Below are positions 28,164 to 36,926 of a stretch of DNA of 64,000 bases, one piece after another. The translations under genes were made by a program, and so were the position numbers. This stretch comes from Corynebacterium choanae (GTDB lineage Bacteria; Actinomycetota; Actinomycetes; Mycobacteriales; Mycobacteriaceae), in NCBI RefSeq assembly GCF_003813965.1, contig NZ_CP033896.1, forward strand, positions 2,418,001 to 2,482,000, in the 5' to 3' direction. Numbering within the stretch: position 1 is the stretch's first letter; each line of letters opens with the position of its first letter. Below the pieces are notes generated by a model. That model ran no database searches, was not told the DNA's origin, and was given only the letters and a program-made list of their open reading frames with translations.

Positions 28164-29194
28164 ATGTACTCCTTATGCGCAAAGTGATGCCGGCGCGAGA
28201 ATCACAAATAACGGTGGCACATGCTGCACCAAACGATCATCAGGCGCTCAACACTGAACACCCTTACCCTACCCGAGGCGGGTGCCCTCGTTGCTGGTTT
28301 TTCCTGAGAAATTCACCATTCGCACAAGTCATATATCGCAAATACCCCACCCGAGATCTTGCCCCCACATATGGGGATCCCACCTGCCCTTCCCCATTCC
28401 GTGTGGTCAACCAGTCATTTTACGATTAGATATCACCAATTGTGAAGGCAACCAGATACCTATTCACCGACCCGGCAACGTTGCCAATGCCACACCACCC
28501 ACGCCCCAACCCGGTACTGACATGCGACTCCCCCTTAAGCATCGCAGCTGGGACGCTAGGCCATGCGCGGCAATGTGACAGACCAGAAGTGTTGGCCTGT
28601 GAAACCTCCACGAACCCGTGCAGTACAAGCACCCGGAAACTTGCCGTGTTCCAACGCAAATGACCCACATATGGCCATAGAAAAGGACGCCCACAACGTG
28701 CACTTCTTCCCCCCCCACTGCGCAGCCCGCTTACCGATGATCGCACCGACCACACCCAGCGGCCAGTAGGTGATGGGCGAGGGAAATAGCAGACCCCAGC
28801 ATCGACAATCGTGTGAGGCCACAGTTCGACCTCCAGTGACTCCGGGATAGCCAATAGCCTCACAAAATGAAGTCATCGACTCACTGCAACACTTGCCGGC
28901 AACCGCGGTGGACAATGAAAAAAAGCCTGACCCATATTGCGGGATCGCTCCGCTCTACCGGGCAACGCTCCGGCGATGTTCCTGCACCGGAGGGTTCATG
29001 CATTCCCGGCCACCTGGCGGGTTGGCATCGGGCTTTCCCATCGCGACAACGCAGCCATCCGCCAGTCGAAAGTAAAAGTGATCCATAGACCCCAAGTCTG
29101 GGCCTTAAGAATCTTCCCTCCGAGTAGCGTTCCGCGATATCGTACATAGCAGCAGACACGTGCCGACGACACCCACAAAGAAAGCCGTTTCCCC
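28164..29194. other. about 1 kb without a confident gene
   Basis: Divergent promoters for the binding protein (leftward) and the hydrogenase endopeptidase (rightward) should be here. A minus-strand frame at 28556-28915 contains a hydrophobic YWPLGVVGAIIGKRAAQW stretch, but it has no ribosome site or family match and I do not call it. Confidence 0.4.
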
Positions 29195-29806
29195 ATGACC
29201 GCTTGCACCAAACCATATCCAATTCTGGTGATAGGAATCGGCAACCCGATTATGGGCGACGACGGTATTGGTCTTGCCCTTCTTCGTCGACTGATGACTG
29301 TGGTGGAAAGCGGCGATCCAGCGACAGTGACACACTGCAACGAGGATGAAGACATTGCGCGTTGGCAACCAACCTGCAAACCAGGGGCAATCGACGAGGT
29401 AGCACACCCGGGTCTGCTGCAAGCAACCATGATTGACGGCGTGGGTTTTCTTGACGGTGGTACTGCTGGTCTTGAACTCGTCGACGCAATCGCCGACGCA
29501 GAGAAACTGCTAGTCCTGGATGCAGTCACCGGCCCTGGGGATACCGGTGACATTGTTGAACTGCATGGGGATCAACTGCCCCGGCTGCTCAAGACGAAAC
29601 TCTCCCCGCACCAAGTCGGCCTGCTCGATCTGCTCGCCACAACCAGCCTTCTTGGTGCCACCCCCAGCGAAGTGGCAGTCGTCGGTATTGTTGCAGCGAA
29701 CGCCGAGTTAGGGGTGGGACTCGACCCGCTGGTACAACAAGCACTGCCAAGGGCAACCCAGCGCGCATTCACACTCATTCGAAAGTGGCAGGCAGCCACG
29801 CAGTAA
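29195..29806 (+). CDS. hyaD: hydrogenase maturation endopeptidase
   Basis: Cuts the C-terminal tail off the hydrogenase large subunit after nickel insertion; 203 residues, HyaD/HybD family. The N terminus GIGNPIMGDDGIG carries the first nickel-sensing acid, LDAVTGPGDTG the second, and SPHQVGLLDLL the His. Between the first and second motifs there is an insertion of about 35-40 residues (roughly 35-75), which most family members lack and which explains the greater length (usual size about 160). Its natural substrate here is the large subunit encoded 24 kb away at 3461-5209. It is the first gene of the maturation cluster. Confidence 0.9.
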   Translation: MTACTKPYPILVIGIGNPIMGDDGIGLALLRRLMTVVESGDPATVTHCNEDEDIARWQPTCKPGAIDEVAHPGLLQATMIDGVGFLDGGTAGLELVDAIADAEKLLVLDAVTGPGDTGDIVELHGDQLPRLLKTKLSPHQVGLLDLLATTSLLGATPSEVAVVGIVAANAELGVGLDPLVQQALPRATQRAFTLIRKWQAATQ

Positions 29807-30301
29807 TCACCTGTGATAAGGAGTCATCGCACCCCACTGTGCAACAACTCAAATGCTGCTGCCAGCTATTTCCGCCTCGGCTCGCCGCCACCTGCAATGC
29901 CCTGGTGTGGAAATTCGCCAATGCCAGTTGAGTTGTTTCGAATCTCGCAGTGCGGGTACTGCGTGTACACCAGCGTGTGTCTTCGACAACTCAATGCCGA
30001 CGGTAATACGAAGATCATGTCCGCTGCTACCCCGCGACAAGCGTGGAAGGAGCACGCTTTGAACGCACTGCCACACCCCGAAGCGCGCAATCATAGCCTT
30101 CAGCAACAGTGAAAATAACCCTAGTCACAAGTGCTTTTGCGTCGCTCCCCACCGGCCAGTGGCCAACTGCACCACCCTTTGGCTCCGTTTTCGACCCCGT
30201 GGCTCACTCCGAGTTCCCGCTCAGCTCCTTGGCACTGCAGGGGCAAAGTGATTGTTGGGTCCATCTGTTTTGTTCCGGGTTTTTCCTTTTTCTGACGATC
30301 G
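29807..30301. other. no gene recognised
   Basis: About 500 bases between the convergent endopeptidase and hypA genes. Short frames on both strands have no motif. A CTTTTTCTGACGATCGTC stretch near hypA may be part of a weak terminator. Confidence 0.35.
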
Positions 30302-30655
30302 TCAATCTTGCGGACTATCCGGCGTTTCCACGTCGATACTGCTGACTGTAAATTCCCTTCCCTGCCGCAAATCTGCCGTAGGCGTGTCACAAACCGGACA
30401 GGTAAGTGCAAAATATTCATCAATCGCTTGCAGCTGGGCACACTTCGGACACCAAACAGCCGCCTGATGATAATGCACCTGCAATGTTGCATCCGCACAC
30501 ACACCCCGGCGCGCCAGTGGCCAGGCTGCATGTAAGGATTCCACCACCACCCCGGCGAGGCTTCCAACTTCGAGGTGTACTGCGGTGACAGTCCGGCCGG
30601 CGGCGGCGTGTTCCACAGCGCCAACAACCCCGGTGAGCAGCCCTAGTTCATGCAT
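30302..30655 (-). CDS. hypA: hydrogenase nickel metallochaperone HypA
   Basis: Delivers nickel to the hydrogenase large-subunit precursor together with HypB. 117 residues starting at MHELGL, the N-terminal Met-His-Glu that ligates nickel in HypA; a TTG four codons upstream would give an extended N terminus that should disturb this site. The zinc site is WCPKC...CPVC. It is transcribed toward the endopeptidase gene, opposite to the other maturation genes, so it needs its own promoter in the roughly 540-base gap shared with the large-subunit-like gene. No hypB follows it. Confidence 0.92.
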   Translation of the reverse strand: MHELGLLTGVVGAVEHAAAGRTVTAVHLEVGSLAGVVVESLHAAWPLARRGVCADATLQVHYHQAAVWCPKCAQLQAIDEYFALTCPVCDTPTADLRQGREFTVSSIDVETPDSPQD

Positions 30656-31195
30656 ACCGCTATTCAATCATGCCGTCTGTATCCTTGGAAGACTTCTGGG
30701 CAGGTGTGGGGTGAGTGTTTCGACCGCTGGACTGTGACAGTGCTCTACTGGGTGGGGCTTAGGTGGCGTGCGACGCACAGTAGCGGGGGTGTTCCCCGTT
30801 GCTGTGTGTGGCTTCTTCTTTCCTTGTACCTGGTGTTCTGCGGGTTGCACAGCTTGCTTGTACGAAGCTGTTGTGCTGCTTGGCCCCTTTGCCGTGCTGT
30901 ATTGATGTCGTTGATGCCTCCTGCCAATGCTTTGGTTGCTCACACTCGTGGTTGCGTTGCAGGGAAGGTGTTGGTTCCTGCTGCGGTTTACGCGGGAAAA
31001 CCAAGATCTCCGCAAAGCTACGGTGTTAGACTGCAGCAAGAAAGATGCCCTGCTCACGGCACCGATATTGGGCGATACCGGATCTTAGGGACTGCTCCTA
31101 CTCTCCAGCGACCGGCATGGTATGTGTCGACTGCTAGCAGGCATGGGCGTTGCGACACACAGGCTTGTGTCCTGCAGAATGTGAAAGGATTCGCC
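30656..31195. other. divergent promoter region, hypA / large-subunit-like gene
   Basis: No gene supported. An open plus-strand frame continues upstream of 31196, but it is Cys/Leu-rich and unlike protein-coding neighbours. The region should carry promoters for both directions; no operator could be assigned. Confidence 0.4.
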
Positions 31196-32527
31196 ATGGC
31201 TGCCACCACGTTGCACTTGGACGAATTCGTCGATCCCCATGAGGCGACTGTGGTGGTCACGCACGATGAGCAGGGAATGCCGCAGGTACGGTTCGACTTG
31301 TCTGTGTTGCCGAGGCTGGATCACCAATTGGTTGGTCAGCCGGTTACGGCTGTGCCGGATCTGGTGAAGCATTTATGTGGGATCTGCCCGATCGCCCATC
31401 ATTTGGCTGGTGTCCAAGCCCTCGAGCGCTTGCTCGGCTATCATCATCTTCCGCCCACAGCGCTCCTCGTCCGGCGGCTGCTGGCTGCTGCCAGCCAATG
31501 TGAACAGCTTGCCCGACATGTGCTCAGTCACGATCCCGCACTTGCTCGCCGTCTCATTACTGTCGGAAAACTGGTGAAAACCGCGGCCGGTTGTGCCGGG
31601 CATTTCCCCGATGTGGCTATTCCCGGTGGGGTGCGGAATCCTGCTGAACCTGCGGCCTGTGAAGCTGCGCTTGCTGAAGTCACTGCTGTCCAACCACTGC
31701 TTTGCCAGGCTGCGGCTGCTGCAAGCAGTGGCGACACCCCTGATCCGATGCTGCGTTTTGGTGCCAGTATCAGACTGGTTGATAACCATGGCCATCGTGA
31801 TCCGCTAGGTGAGGTTGCTGCTATTACCTTCCCCGGCGCGCCGACCCAGCACCTACCGGCTGCAGCGTTGGCTGATCATCTGCAAGAAACCTACCCTGGC
31901 CAACCGGCACCACGTCCAACCGTGGCACTGACCGGATATGAGCCAAGCCTGTACCGGGTAGGTCCCACCGCCCAATATCCTGATTCCCCAACCGCGCAGC
32001 ATGCACTGTTCGCTGCGTTGGAAGACGCACTGGCAACAGCGGCAGCGATTTTGCAACACCCACAGCTCCTTGAAGGGGAACTACACGCCCCACCGTCACA
32101 GCCACCCGCGTCACGCGGGGTGGGGGTCGTCGACGGTCCGCGTGGATTACTGCTGCACGTCTACACTATTGCACCAGTAGACACCATCACCGAAGCTCAA
32201 CAGGCGGTGCTCACACAGTGTCAGATCCTCACCCCCACTGCCCAAAACGAGCCTTGGCTCGCCTGGATGCTGACCACCAGCTACCAGCAGCACACCGCCG
32301 CCAAGGGTGATTCCGCAGCACACACCACCAACACTCCAAACAAGACAAACACCGCAGCGGCATCGTGCACATCGGCCGCATCAGCTACCACGGCCAGTAA
32401 CACTGCCACCATCTTTGAGGCTGGAATTCGTACCGCCGACCCGTGCCTGCCCTGTACCGCCGCCCCACCGGGGGCTATGGGGGTGCGGGTCACATCCGCA
32501 CCCCCAGGCAAGCCGGAAACCCCATAA
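31196..32527 (+). CDS. hydrogenase large-subunit-like scaffold (HupK/HoxV type)
   Basis: A 443-residue relative of the [NiFe] hydrogenase large subunit. It keeps an L1-like motif (HLCGICPIAHH) and an L2-like motif (ADPCLPC) but ends differently: there is no His at the position where the endopeptidase cuts, and the residues after L2 are Pro/Gly-rich. It is also shorter than the 582-residue catalytic subunit. A Thr/Ala/Asn-rich linker of about 45 residues precedes L2. HupK/HoxV-type proteins are proposed scaffolds on which Fe(CN)2CO is assembled before transfer to the real subunit. The ATG at 31196 has a GAAAGGA site. Two hypC genes and hypD follow, fitting a role in Fe-ligand assembly. It could instead be a second, unusual hydrogenase subunit, but no partner small subunit is here. 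Confidence 0.8.
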   Translation: MAATTLHLDEFVDPHEATVVVTHDEQGMPQVRFDLSVLPRLDHQLVGQPVTAVPDLVKHLCGICPIAHHLAGVQALERLLGYHHLPPTALLVRRLLAAASQCEQLARHVLSHDPALARRLITVGKLVKTAAGCAGHFPDVAIPGGVRNPAEPAACEAALAEVTAVQPLLCQAAAAASSGDTPDPMLRFGASIRLVDNHGHRDPLGEVAAITFPGAPTQHLPAAALADHLQETYPGQPAPRPTVALTGYEPSLYRVGPTAQYPDSPTAQHALFAALEDALATAAAILQHPQLLEGELHAPPSQPPASRGVGVVDGPRGLLLHVYTIAPVDTITEAQQAVLTQCQILTPTAQNEPWLAWMLTTSYQQHTAAKGDSAAHTTNTPNKTNTAAASCTSAASATTASNTATIFEAGIRTADPCLPCTAAPPGAMGVRVTSAPPGKPETP

Positions 32528-32658
32528 CATCTCAACCATCGCTGGTGGCAGCTACACCGGCTCGAGCAACCCGCCGACCGATCACGGCCGAATACGAAGA
32601 ACGTTTGCTGTTCATTTTCCTCTACGAATTGCATTGTTGATACAGAATCGAGCATCCC

Positions 32659-32967
32659 ATGTGCGTCGGAGTTCCTGGAAAAATCCTTTCCCTCACCGCC
32701 ACGGATTCACCACTGCCTATGGCGATCATCGACATGGCCGGCACGACGCGGCAATGCTGTATCGCCTACACCCCGGAGGTCACCGTCGGCGACTGGGTAC
32801 TGATACAAAATGGGTTTGCCCATTCGGTGTTAAGTGAACAAGACGCCGCACAAGCACTCACCGCCATCGCCGAACTTCGCCTGCTCGAACAGGGAAACCC
32901 TGCCCCACAGCAACCAGCCGCGCCACCACCGACTGGGATAAACACCGCCCTATCGGAGCGCCTGTGA
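32659..32967 (+). CDS. hypC: hydrogenase maturation chaperone HypC/HupF, copy 1
   Basis: Small OB-fold chaperone that holds the Fe(CN)2CO unit with HypD and hands it to the large subunit. 102 residues beginning MCVGVPGKIL; Cys2, after Met removal the N-terminal Cys, is the iron ligand. The core ends near residue 78, followed by a Pro/Gln-rich tail that is longer than usual. It lies between the large-subunit-like gene and a second hypC on the same strand. The ribosome site is weak. Confidence 0.93.
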   Translation: MCVGVPGKILSLTATDSPLPMAIIDMAGTTRQCCIAYTPEVTVGDWVLIQNGFAHSVLSEQDAAQALTAIAELRLLEQGNPAPQQPAAPPPTGINTALSERL

Positions 32968-33226
32968 ATAGCACTCCCATACGTGAGCATCAGCAGCAAC
33001 AATTGAACGTGTTACGACACAGCATTTACCAAGCACACACTGATCCTTGCCTGCTGCTGACTATCGCGGCACAGCACTGAGTACGGTGCACACCCCACCG
33101 TATTCCTAGTGTTTCTTGCTTATCTGATTACGCAATCACCAAAGCGCTTCCACCGAGCAACAACAATTCGCACACGAAGTAAAGACGTTCTTACACAAAA
33201 AGCCAGAACAGAAAAGGATAGACCCC

Positions 33227-33493
33227 ATGTGTCTTGGAGTTCCCGCCAATATTGTGGAGATCCCCGAACCCGGCCGGGCGAAAGTCTCTATTGCTGGAGT
33301 GCTGCGCCAAGTCTCCACAGAGCTCATTGTCGAACCGTTGAAACCCGGCGACTGGGTGCTGATTCACGTCGGCTTTGCTCTTTCGGTGATTGACGCCGAG
33401 GAGGCAGCAACCACACTGCAACAGTTGCAACAACTCGGTGGTGACACCTTCGAAGACGAAGTAGCACAATTCTCGTCGAGCAAAATTGAATAA
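33227..33493 (+). CDS. hypC: hydrogenase maturation chaperone HypC/HybG, copy 2
   Basis: Second HypC paralogue, 88 residues starting MCLGVPANIVEI with Cys2 as iron ligand, and the GDWVLIHVGFALSVID segment typical of the family. It has the normal length, unlike copy 1. AAAAGGA lies upstream of the ATG. Two HypC-type proteins often divide labour, one serving the catalytic large subunit and the other the scaffold protein; here both remain candidates. hypD starts 68 bases downstream. Confidence 0.94.
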   Translation: MCLGVPANIVEIPEPGRAKVSIAGVLRQVSTELIVEPLKPGDWVLIHVGFALSVIDAEEAATTLQQLQQLGGDTFEDEVAQFSSSKIE

Positions 33494-33561
33494 CCCCTAC
33501 AGCAACTCTTTGCTTGCTTTCCTTCCCCTGATATTGCACCTACTACGACTGCGAACACATC

Positions 33562-34716
33562 ATGCAATATGTTGACGAATTCCGTGATCCCCAACTCGCG
33601 AAAAAACTCATTGCCCGCATCACCCGGGATGCCGCCGAACTTGACCGGCCGCTGAAGTTTATGGAGGTCTGTGGCGGCCACACCCACACCATCTACCGCT
33701 ACGGGCTGGAAAACCTGCTCCCCGACAATATTGAATTCCTGCACGGGCCTGGCTGCCCGGTGTGTGTGATCCCCATGGGCCGGGTTGATGACGCCATGTG
33801 GCTGGCCGAACAAGACGATGTGCTGCTGACCACTTTCGGCGACATGATGCGGGTACCAGGATCGAAAGATTCCCTGCTGCACGCCCGTGCCCAAGGTGCG
33901 AATATTCAATTTGTCTACTCGCCGCTTGACGCATTAAAACTGGCGCAAGACAATCCCGACAAAAAGGTTGTCTTTTTCGCCGTCGGGTTTGAAACCACAG
34001 CCCCGTCGACCGCTGTCACCTTAGCCACCGCGAAAGCCAAGGGGGTGAAGAACTTTTATGTGTTCTCGAATCACGTCACCATCCAGCCGCCGTTGGAAGC
34101 AATTGTCAACGGTGGGGAAACTGCTGTCGACGGATTTATCGGCCCTGGACATGTGTCCACCATTGTTGGCACCGTGGCCTTCGACTTTTTAGCTGAACAA
34201 TATAACCTGCCGGTCGCGGTTGCCGGCTTTGAGCCGCTCGATATTTTGCAAGCCGTCGATATGCTCATCCAGCAATACACCTCCGGTGCAGTGGCGGCAG
34301 GCAAAGCCCGAGTTGATAACCAATATGCCCGGGTGGTGCGCGATAGCGGCAACGATGCTGCGCTGCAACTCCTCGATGAGGTCTTTACTATCCGTGACAC
34401 GTTTGAGTGGCGTGGCCTGGGCTGGTTGCCGAATTCTGGGTTGGGCATCAGCGAAGCCTACGCCGAATTTGATGCCGAACGAGTCTTTGCCATTCCTGGC
34501 GCCCGGGTGCCTGATCCGAAAGCTTGCGAATGTGGTTCGGTGCTCACCGGCCGTATCAAGCCTTGGCAATGTCGTGTGTTCGGCACAGCCTGTACCCCGG
34601 CCACCCCGATTGGGACGTGTATGGTCTCCCCGGAGGGGGCATGTGCCGCCTACTACAACTTTGGCCGTATTGACCGGGAAGCAACAGCCAACCTGTCACA
34701 GCAAGTCGCCAAGTAA
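33562..34716 (+). CDS. hypD: hydrogenase maturation protein HypD
   Basis: Iron-sulfur scaffold that with HypC builds the Fe(CN)2CO group; 384 residues, normal length. The redox Cys in MEVCGGHTH, the GPGCPVCV pair and the C-terminal [4Fe-4S] cysteines (CECGSVLTG, WQCRVFG, TACTPATPIGTC) are all in place. CN ligand synthesis also needs HypE and HypF and nickel insertion needs HypB, none of which I find in this window. It is the last gene of the cluster hupK-like, hypC, hypC, hypD. Confidence 0.97.
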   Translation: MQYVDEFRDPQLAKKLIARITRDAAELDRPLKFMEVCGGHTHTIYRYGLENLLPDNIEFLHGPGCPVCVIPMGRVDDAMWLAEQDDVLLTTFGDMMRVPGSKDSLLHARAQGANIQFVYSPLDALKLAQDNPDKKVVFFAVGFETTAPSTAVTLATAKAKGVKNFYVFSNHVTIQPPLEAIVNGGETAVDGFIGPGHVSTIVGTVAFDFLAEQYNLPVAVAGFEPLDILQAVDMLIQQYTSGAVAAGKARVDNQYARVVRDSGNDAALQLLDEVFTIRDTFEWRGLGWLPNSGLGISEAYAEFDAERVFAIPGARVPDPKACECGSVLTGRIKPWQCRVFGTACTPATPIGTCMVSPEGACAAYYNFGRIDREATANLSQQVAK

Positions 34717-35018
34717 CACCACCGCTGGAACACCGGCGGGCAGCTCTTCCCCAGGATGTGTGGTCACCCGAATAGATTTGCTGTGCAGGGTGCCAACGAG
34801 GTGATTCGTTCCCCGCAATACGTGGTGTTGAGTGCCGCCGGGTGACGCACATGGCCTGCCCTCATCCGCCGAATGGCTGTTATTGTTGAATGTTGATCAT
34901 TCCGGAAGATGTTGTCGCATCATGTTGTCGCAAACCTTCCGGGGAAGCAACCATCTGTGGCGCTGCACCGGCACCGACGATGCCGAATAGCTGGTGCCCC
35001 GAGACGAAACGAGTACTG

Positions 35019-35483
35019 TTGTTGACTCAGAAATCTGCACACTCTTCTGTTCTGCGGCTGCCTGCTGCCGCCGCCGCACTCGCACCGCTAGCGCTCATCG
35101 CCGCCGGTTGTGCCGCATCTGATGGGGACTACACCGATTTTGGGCATGGTATCTGCAATATCGATGGGGCTGTGGAAAACACTGGCACCTACAGCGATGG
35201 CACCTATACCCAGGAAGGCACCTATCAAACCCACGTCACCGAAGAGACCTTTACAGCCACAGTGACCTTAGAAGATGGGATTGTTACCGCGGTGGAGTCT
35301 TCCGCGGACAGCCCCAATCAGCGCTCCTTAGGTTTGCAGAAAGCATTCGCCGGCGCGTTGCCCGCGAAAATTGTTGGCTGCCCGGTGGAGTCGGTGAAGA
35401 TTAATGTCGTCGGTGGTGCGTCGCTGACCAGTGCTGAATTTAACAACATGATGGATGCCATCCGCGACGAAGCGAAAGCCTAA
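35019..35483 (+). CDS. FMN-binding-domain lipoprotein
   Basis: Exported protein with a C-terminal FMN-binding domain (RnfG/NqrC-like), about 155 residues. A hydrophobic Ala/Leu-rich signal ends in LIAAGC, a lipobox. The mature domain contains GTYTQEGTYQTHVTEETFTA and ends with GGASLTSAEFNNMMDAIRD, matching the [S/T]GA[T/S]xxS region to which ApbE attaches FMN, with Ser in place of the usual Thr. The apbE gene follows directly, so covalent flavinylation and extracellular electron transfer are likely. The start is uncertain: the TTG at 35019 puts the signal peptide at the N terminus, while an ATG at 34890 gives a Cys-rich leader. Confidence 0.78.
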   Translation: MLTQKSAHSSVLRLPAAAAALAPLALIAAGCAASDGDYTDFGHGICNIDGAVENTGTYSDGTYTQEGTYQTHVTEETFTATVTLEDGIVTAVESSADSPNQRSLGLQKAFAGALPAKIVGCPVESVKINVVGGASLTSAEFNNMMDAIRDEAKA

Positions 35484-35496
35484 CCACTGCTGCAAC

Positions 35497-35573
35497 CAGC
35501 ACCCCGCCCACTTGCCACCAGCACCCCGCCCACTTGCCACCAGCACCCCGCCCACTTGCCACCAGCACCCCGC
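35497..35573. repeat. 22-bp tandem repeat, 3.5 copies
   Basis: Unit CAGCACCCCGCCCACTTGCC plus AC, at 35497-35518, 35519-35540 and 35541-35562, then a partial 11-base copy. The copies appear identical. Each contains the 5' arm of the terminator stem that follows. Confidence 0.95.
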
Positions 35574-35613
35574 AACAGGTGTTGGCAGGTGGGCGCATCA
35601 GTGCTTTTTTCGT
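35550..35613 (+). terminator. terminator with a repeated upstream arm
   Basis: GCCCACTTGCCAC in the last full repeat can pair with GTTGGCAGGTGGGC (35581-35594), followed by GCATCAGTGC and a six-T run. Earlier repeat copies can offer the same arm. It closes the FMN-binding-protein gene. Confidence 0.72.
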
Positions 35614-35671
35614 TGACGATGCCTGAAACACCCCGCCTGGACAGGAACACCGTTGGGAAGGATGATCACTG

Positions 35672-36685
35672 TTGGCGCAGCCATTCCATGTTGTTTTCCC
35701 GGCACTCGGCACAGCATTCGAGGTGGCGGTAGGCCCTTCTGCCACGATGGGCGGCAGTATGGCGCATCACAAACCAACACATCCGGATGCGCTCACCGGG
35801 GTTGCCCGCCACTGTTTTCACCGCATCATCGGAATCCTCGACGAGCTGGTGCGGGATCTGTCACGCTGGTATCCCCAATCGACAGTCTCTCAGCTGGCAA
35901 TCACCGGTGGCCAGTTCACAGTGCCAGACTATGCCCGGCCGATGTTTGCCGCCTATAAGACAGCCGCAGACATCACCGGCGGTGAAGTCCATCCTCTCAT
36001 CGGGGCAACGCTCCGCGCCCGCGGATTCCACTCAGATGATCACACCCCACTTGCAGCACCGCCGCACCCAACGCCAGCGCTGACCGCTTCAACCAGCATT
36101 GCATCCCCTGCAGATATCCCACAGCTGACAACAGATCAGCACAACCAGTTTTTTGCCACCCTTCCCACGATCGCACTCGCCCCCGGTCAAGTCATTGATA
36201 TCGGTGCGGCGGGTAAAGGACTGGCAGTGGATCTGATCACCGAGGCGCTGATTGAGGAACTGCCAATAGATAGTGACGACACGCTGCTGGTCAACGGCTC
36301 CGGGGATCTGCGAGTCGTGGGCGGCCCGATCACGATCGGCCTAGAGAACCCCTACAACCCGGCAGAGATCCTCGGAGTGATCACCCTTACTGAAGGAAGT
36401 TTTGCCGCTTCCTCCCCGGCGCGCCGCACCCATGGCAAGTGGCATCATCTTATCGGGGAGATCAGCGGCAATCCGGCAACACTTGTCGATGGCGCATTTG
36501 TGGTTGCCCCCACCGCCATGCTGGCAGATCTGGCGGCCACCTGCTGTTTCTTTACCCATCCCGAGAACCTCACCGCATTAGGTGTCACCCAGTGGGCGGT
36601 GGCAGCCCAAGAAATGCTGTACTCGAGTCCGGATTTTCCGGTGGTAGAAGCTCCCCGAACAGCTGACCAAGGCCAGCACCCCTAA
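35672..36685 (+). CDS. apbE: FAD:protein FMN transferase ApbE
   Basis: Attaches FMN from FAD covalently to Ser/Thr of exported flavoproteins; 337 residues from a TTG preceded by GGAAGGA. Family landmarks: ALGTAFEV near the N terminus, GEVHPLIGA, VIDIGAAGKGLAVDLI (FAD-binding) and LLVNGSGDLRVVG; the Mg2+-site region near VDGAFVVAPTAMLAD is also present. An insertion rich in Thr/Pro/His (about residues 120-160) is not typical. No clear signal peptide is seen, so it may act inside or have an atypical export. Its likely target is the FMN-binding lipoprotein encoded just upstream. Confidence 0.9.
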   Translation: MAQPFHVVFPALGTAFEVAVGPSATMGGSMAHHKPTHPDALTGVARHCFHRIIGILDELVRDLSRWYPQSTVSQLAITGGQFTVPDYARPMFAAYKTAADITGGEVHPLIGATLRARGFHSDDHTPLAAPPHPTPALTASTSIASPADIPQLTTDQHNQFFATLPTIALAPGQVIDIGAAGKGLAVDLITEALIEELPIDSDDTLLVNGSGDLRVVGGPITIGLENPYNPAEILGVITLTEGSFAASSPARRTHGKWHHLIGEISGNPATLVDGAFVVAPTAMLADLAATCCFFTHPENLTALGVTQWAVAAQEMLYSSPDFPVVEAPRTADQGQHP

Positions 36686-36926
36686 ACGATTCCGCCAGTC
36701 GGCCATTGGAGCACTCTCCCCCCACCAGTCGGTTGTCCCAGCACTTTCCCGATAAAGCAGCCGATACCCGATATGGCTCTTTGCGCGCAACACACACGAT
36801 GTGTGTGAACCTGCGGAAGGCTGGAAAAAACAGCTGTTCCTTCGGCCACCGCCGCGCAGAGCTTATGCCTGAATACGGCTGCGTTACCAGGGCAAGTTTG
36901 TTCCTTCGTGAGACACAGGCGAGGGG

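Noticed and set aside
28556..28915. Possible membrane protein on the minus strand
   Set aside because: One hydrophobic stretch only, no ribosome site, no family resemblance; competing frames overlap it.
30650..31195. Open frame extending the large-subunit-like gene upstream by about 180 codons
   Set aside because: The extension is Cys/Leu/Trp-rich and unlike hydrogenase sequence, while the ATG at 31196 has a good ribosome site and a normal-looking N terminus.
34890..35018. ATG at 34890 as start of the FMN-binding protein
   Set aside because: It would place about 43 Cys/Pro-rich residues before the lipoprotein signal peptide, preventing normal export.
35497..35573. Possible CRISPR array
   Set aside because: The 22-bp units are contiguous with no spacers and no cas genes are present; it is a simple tandem repeat tied to a terminator.
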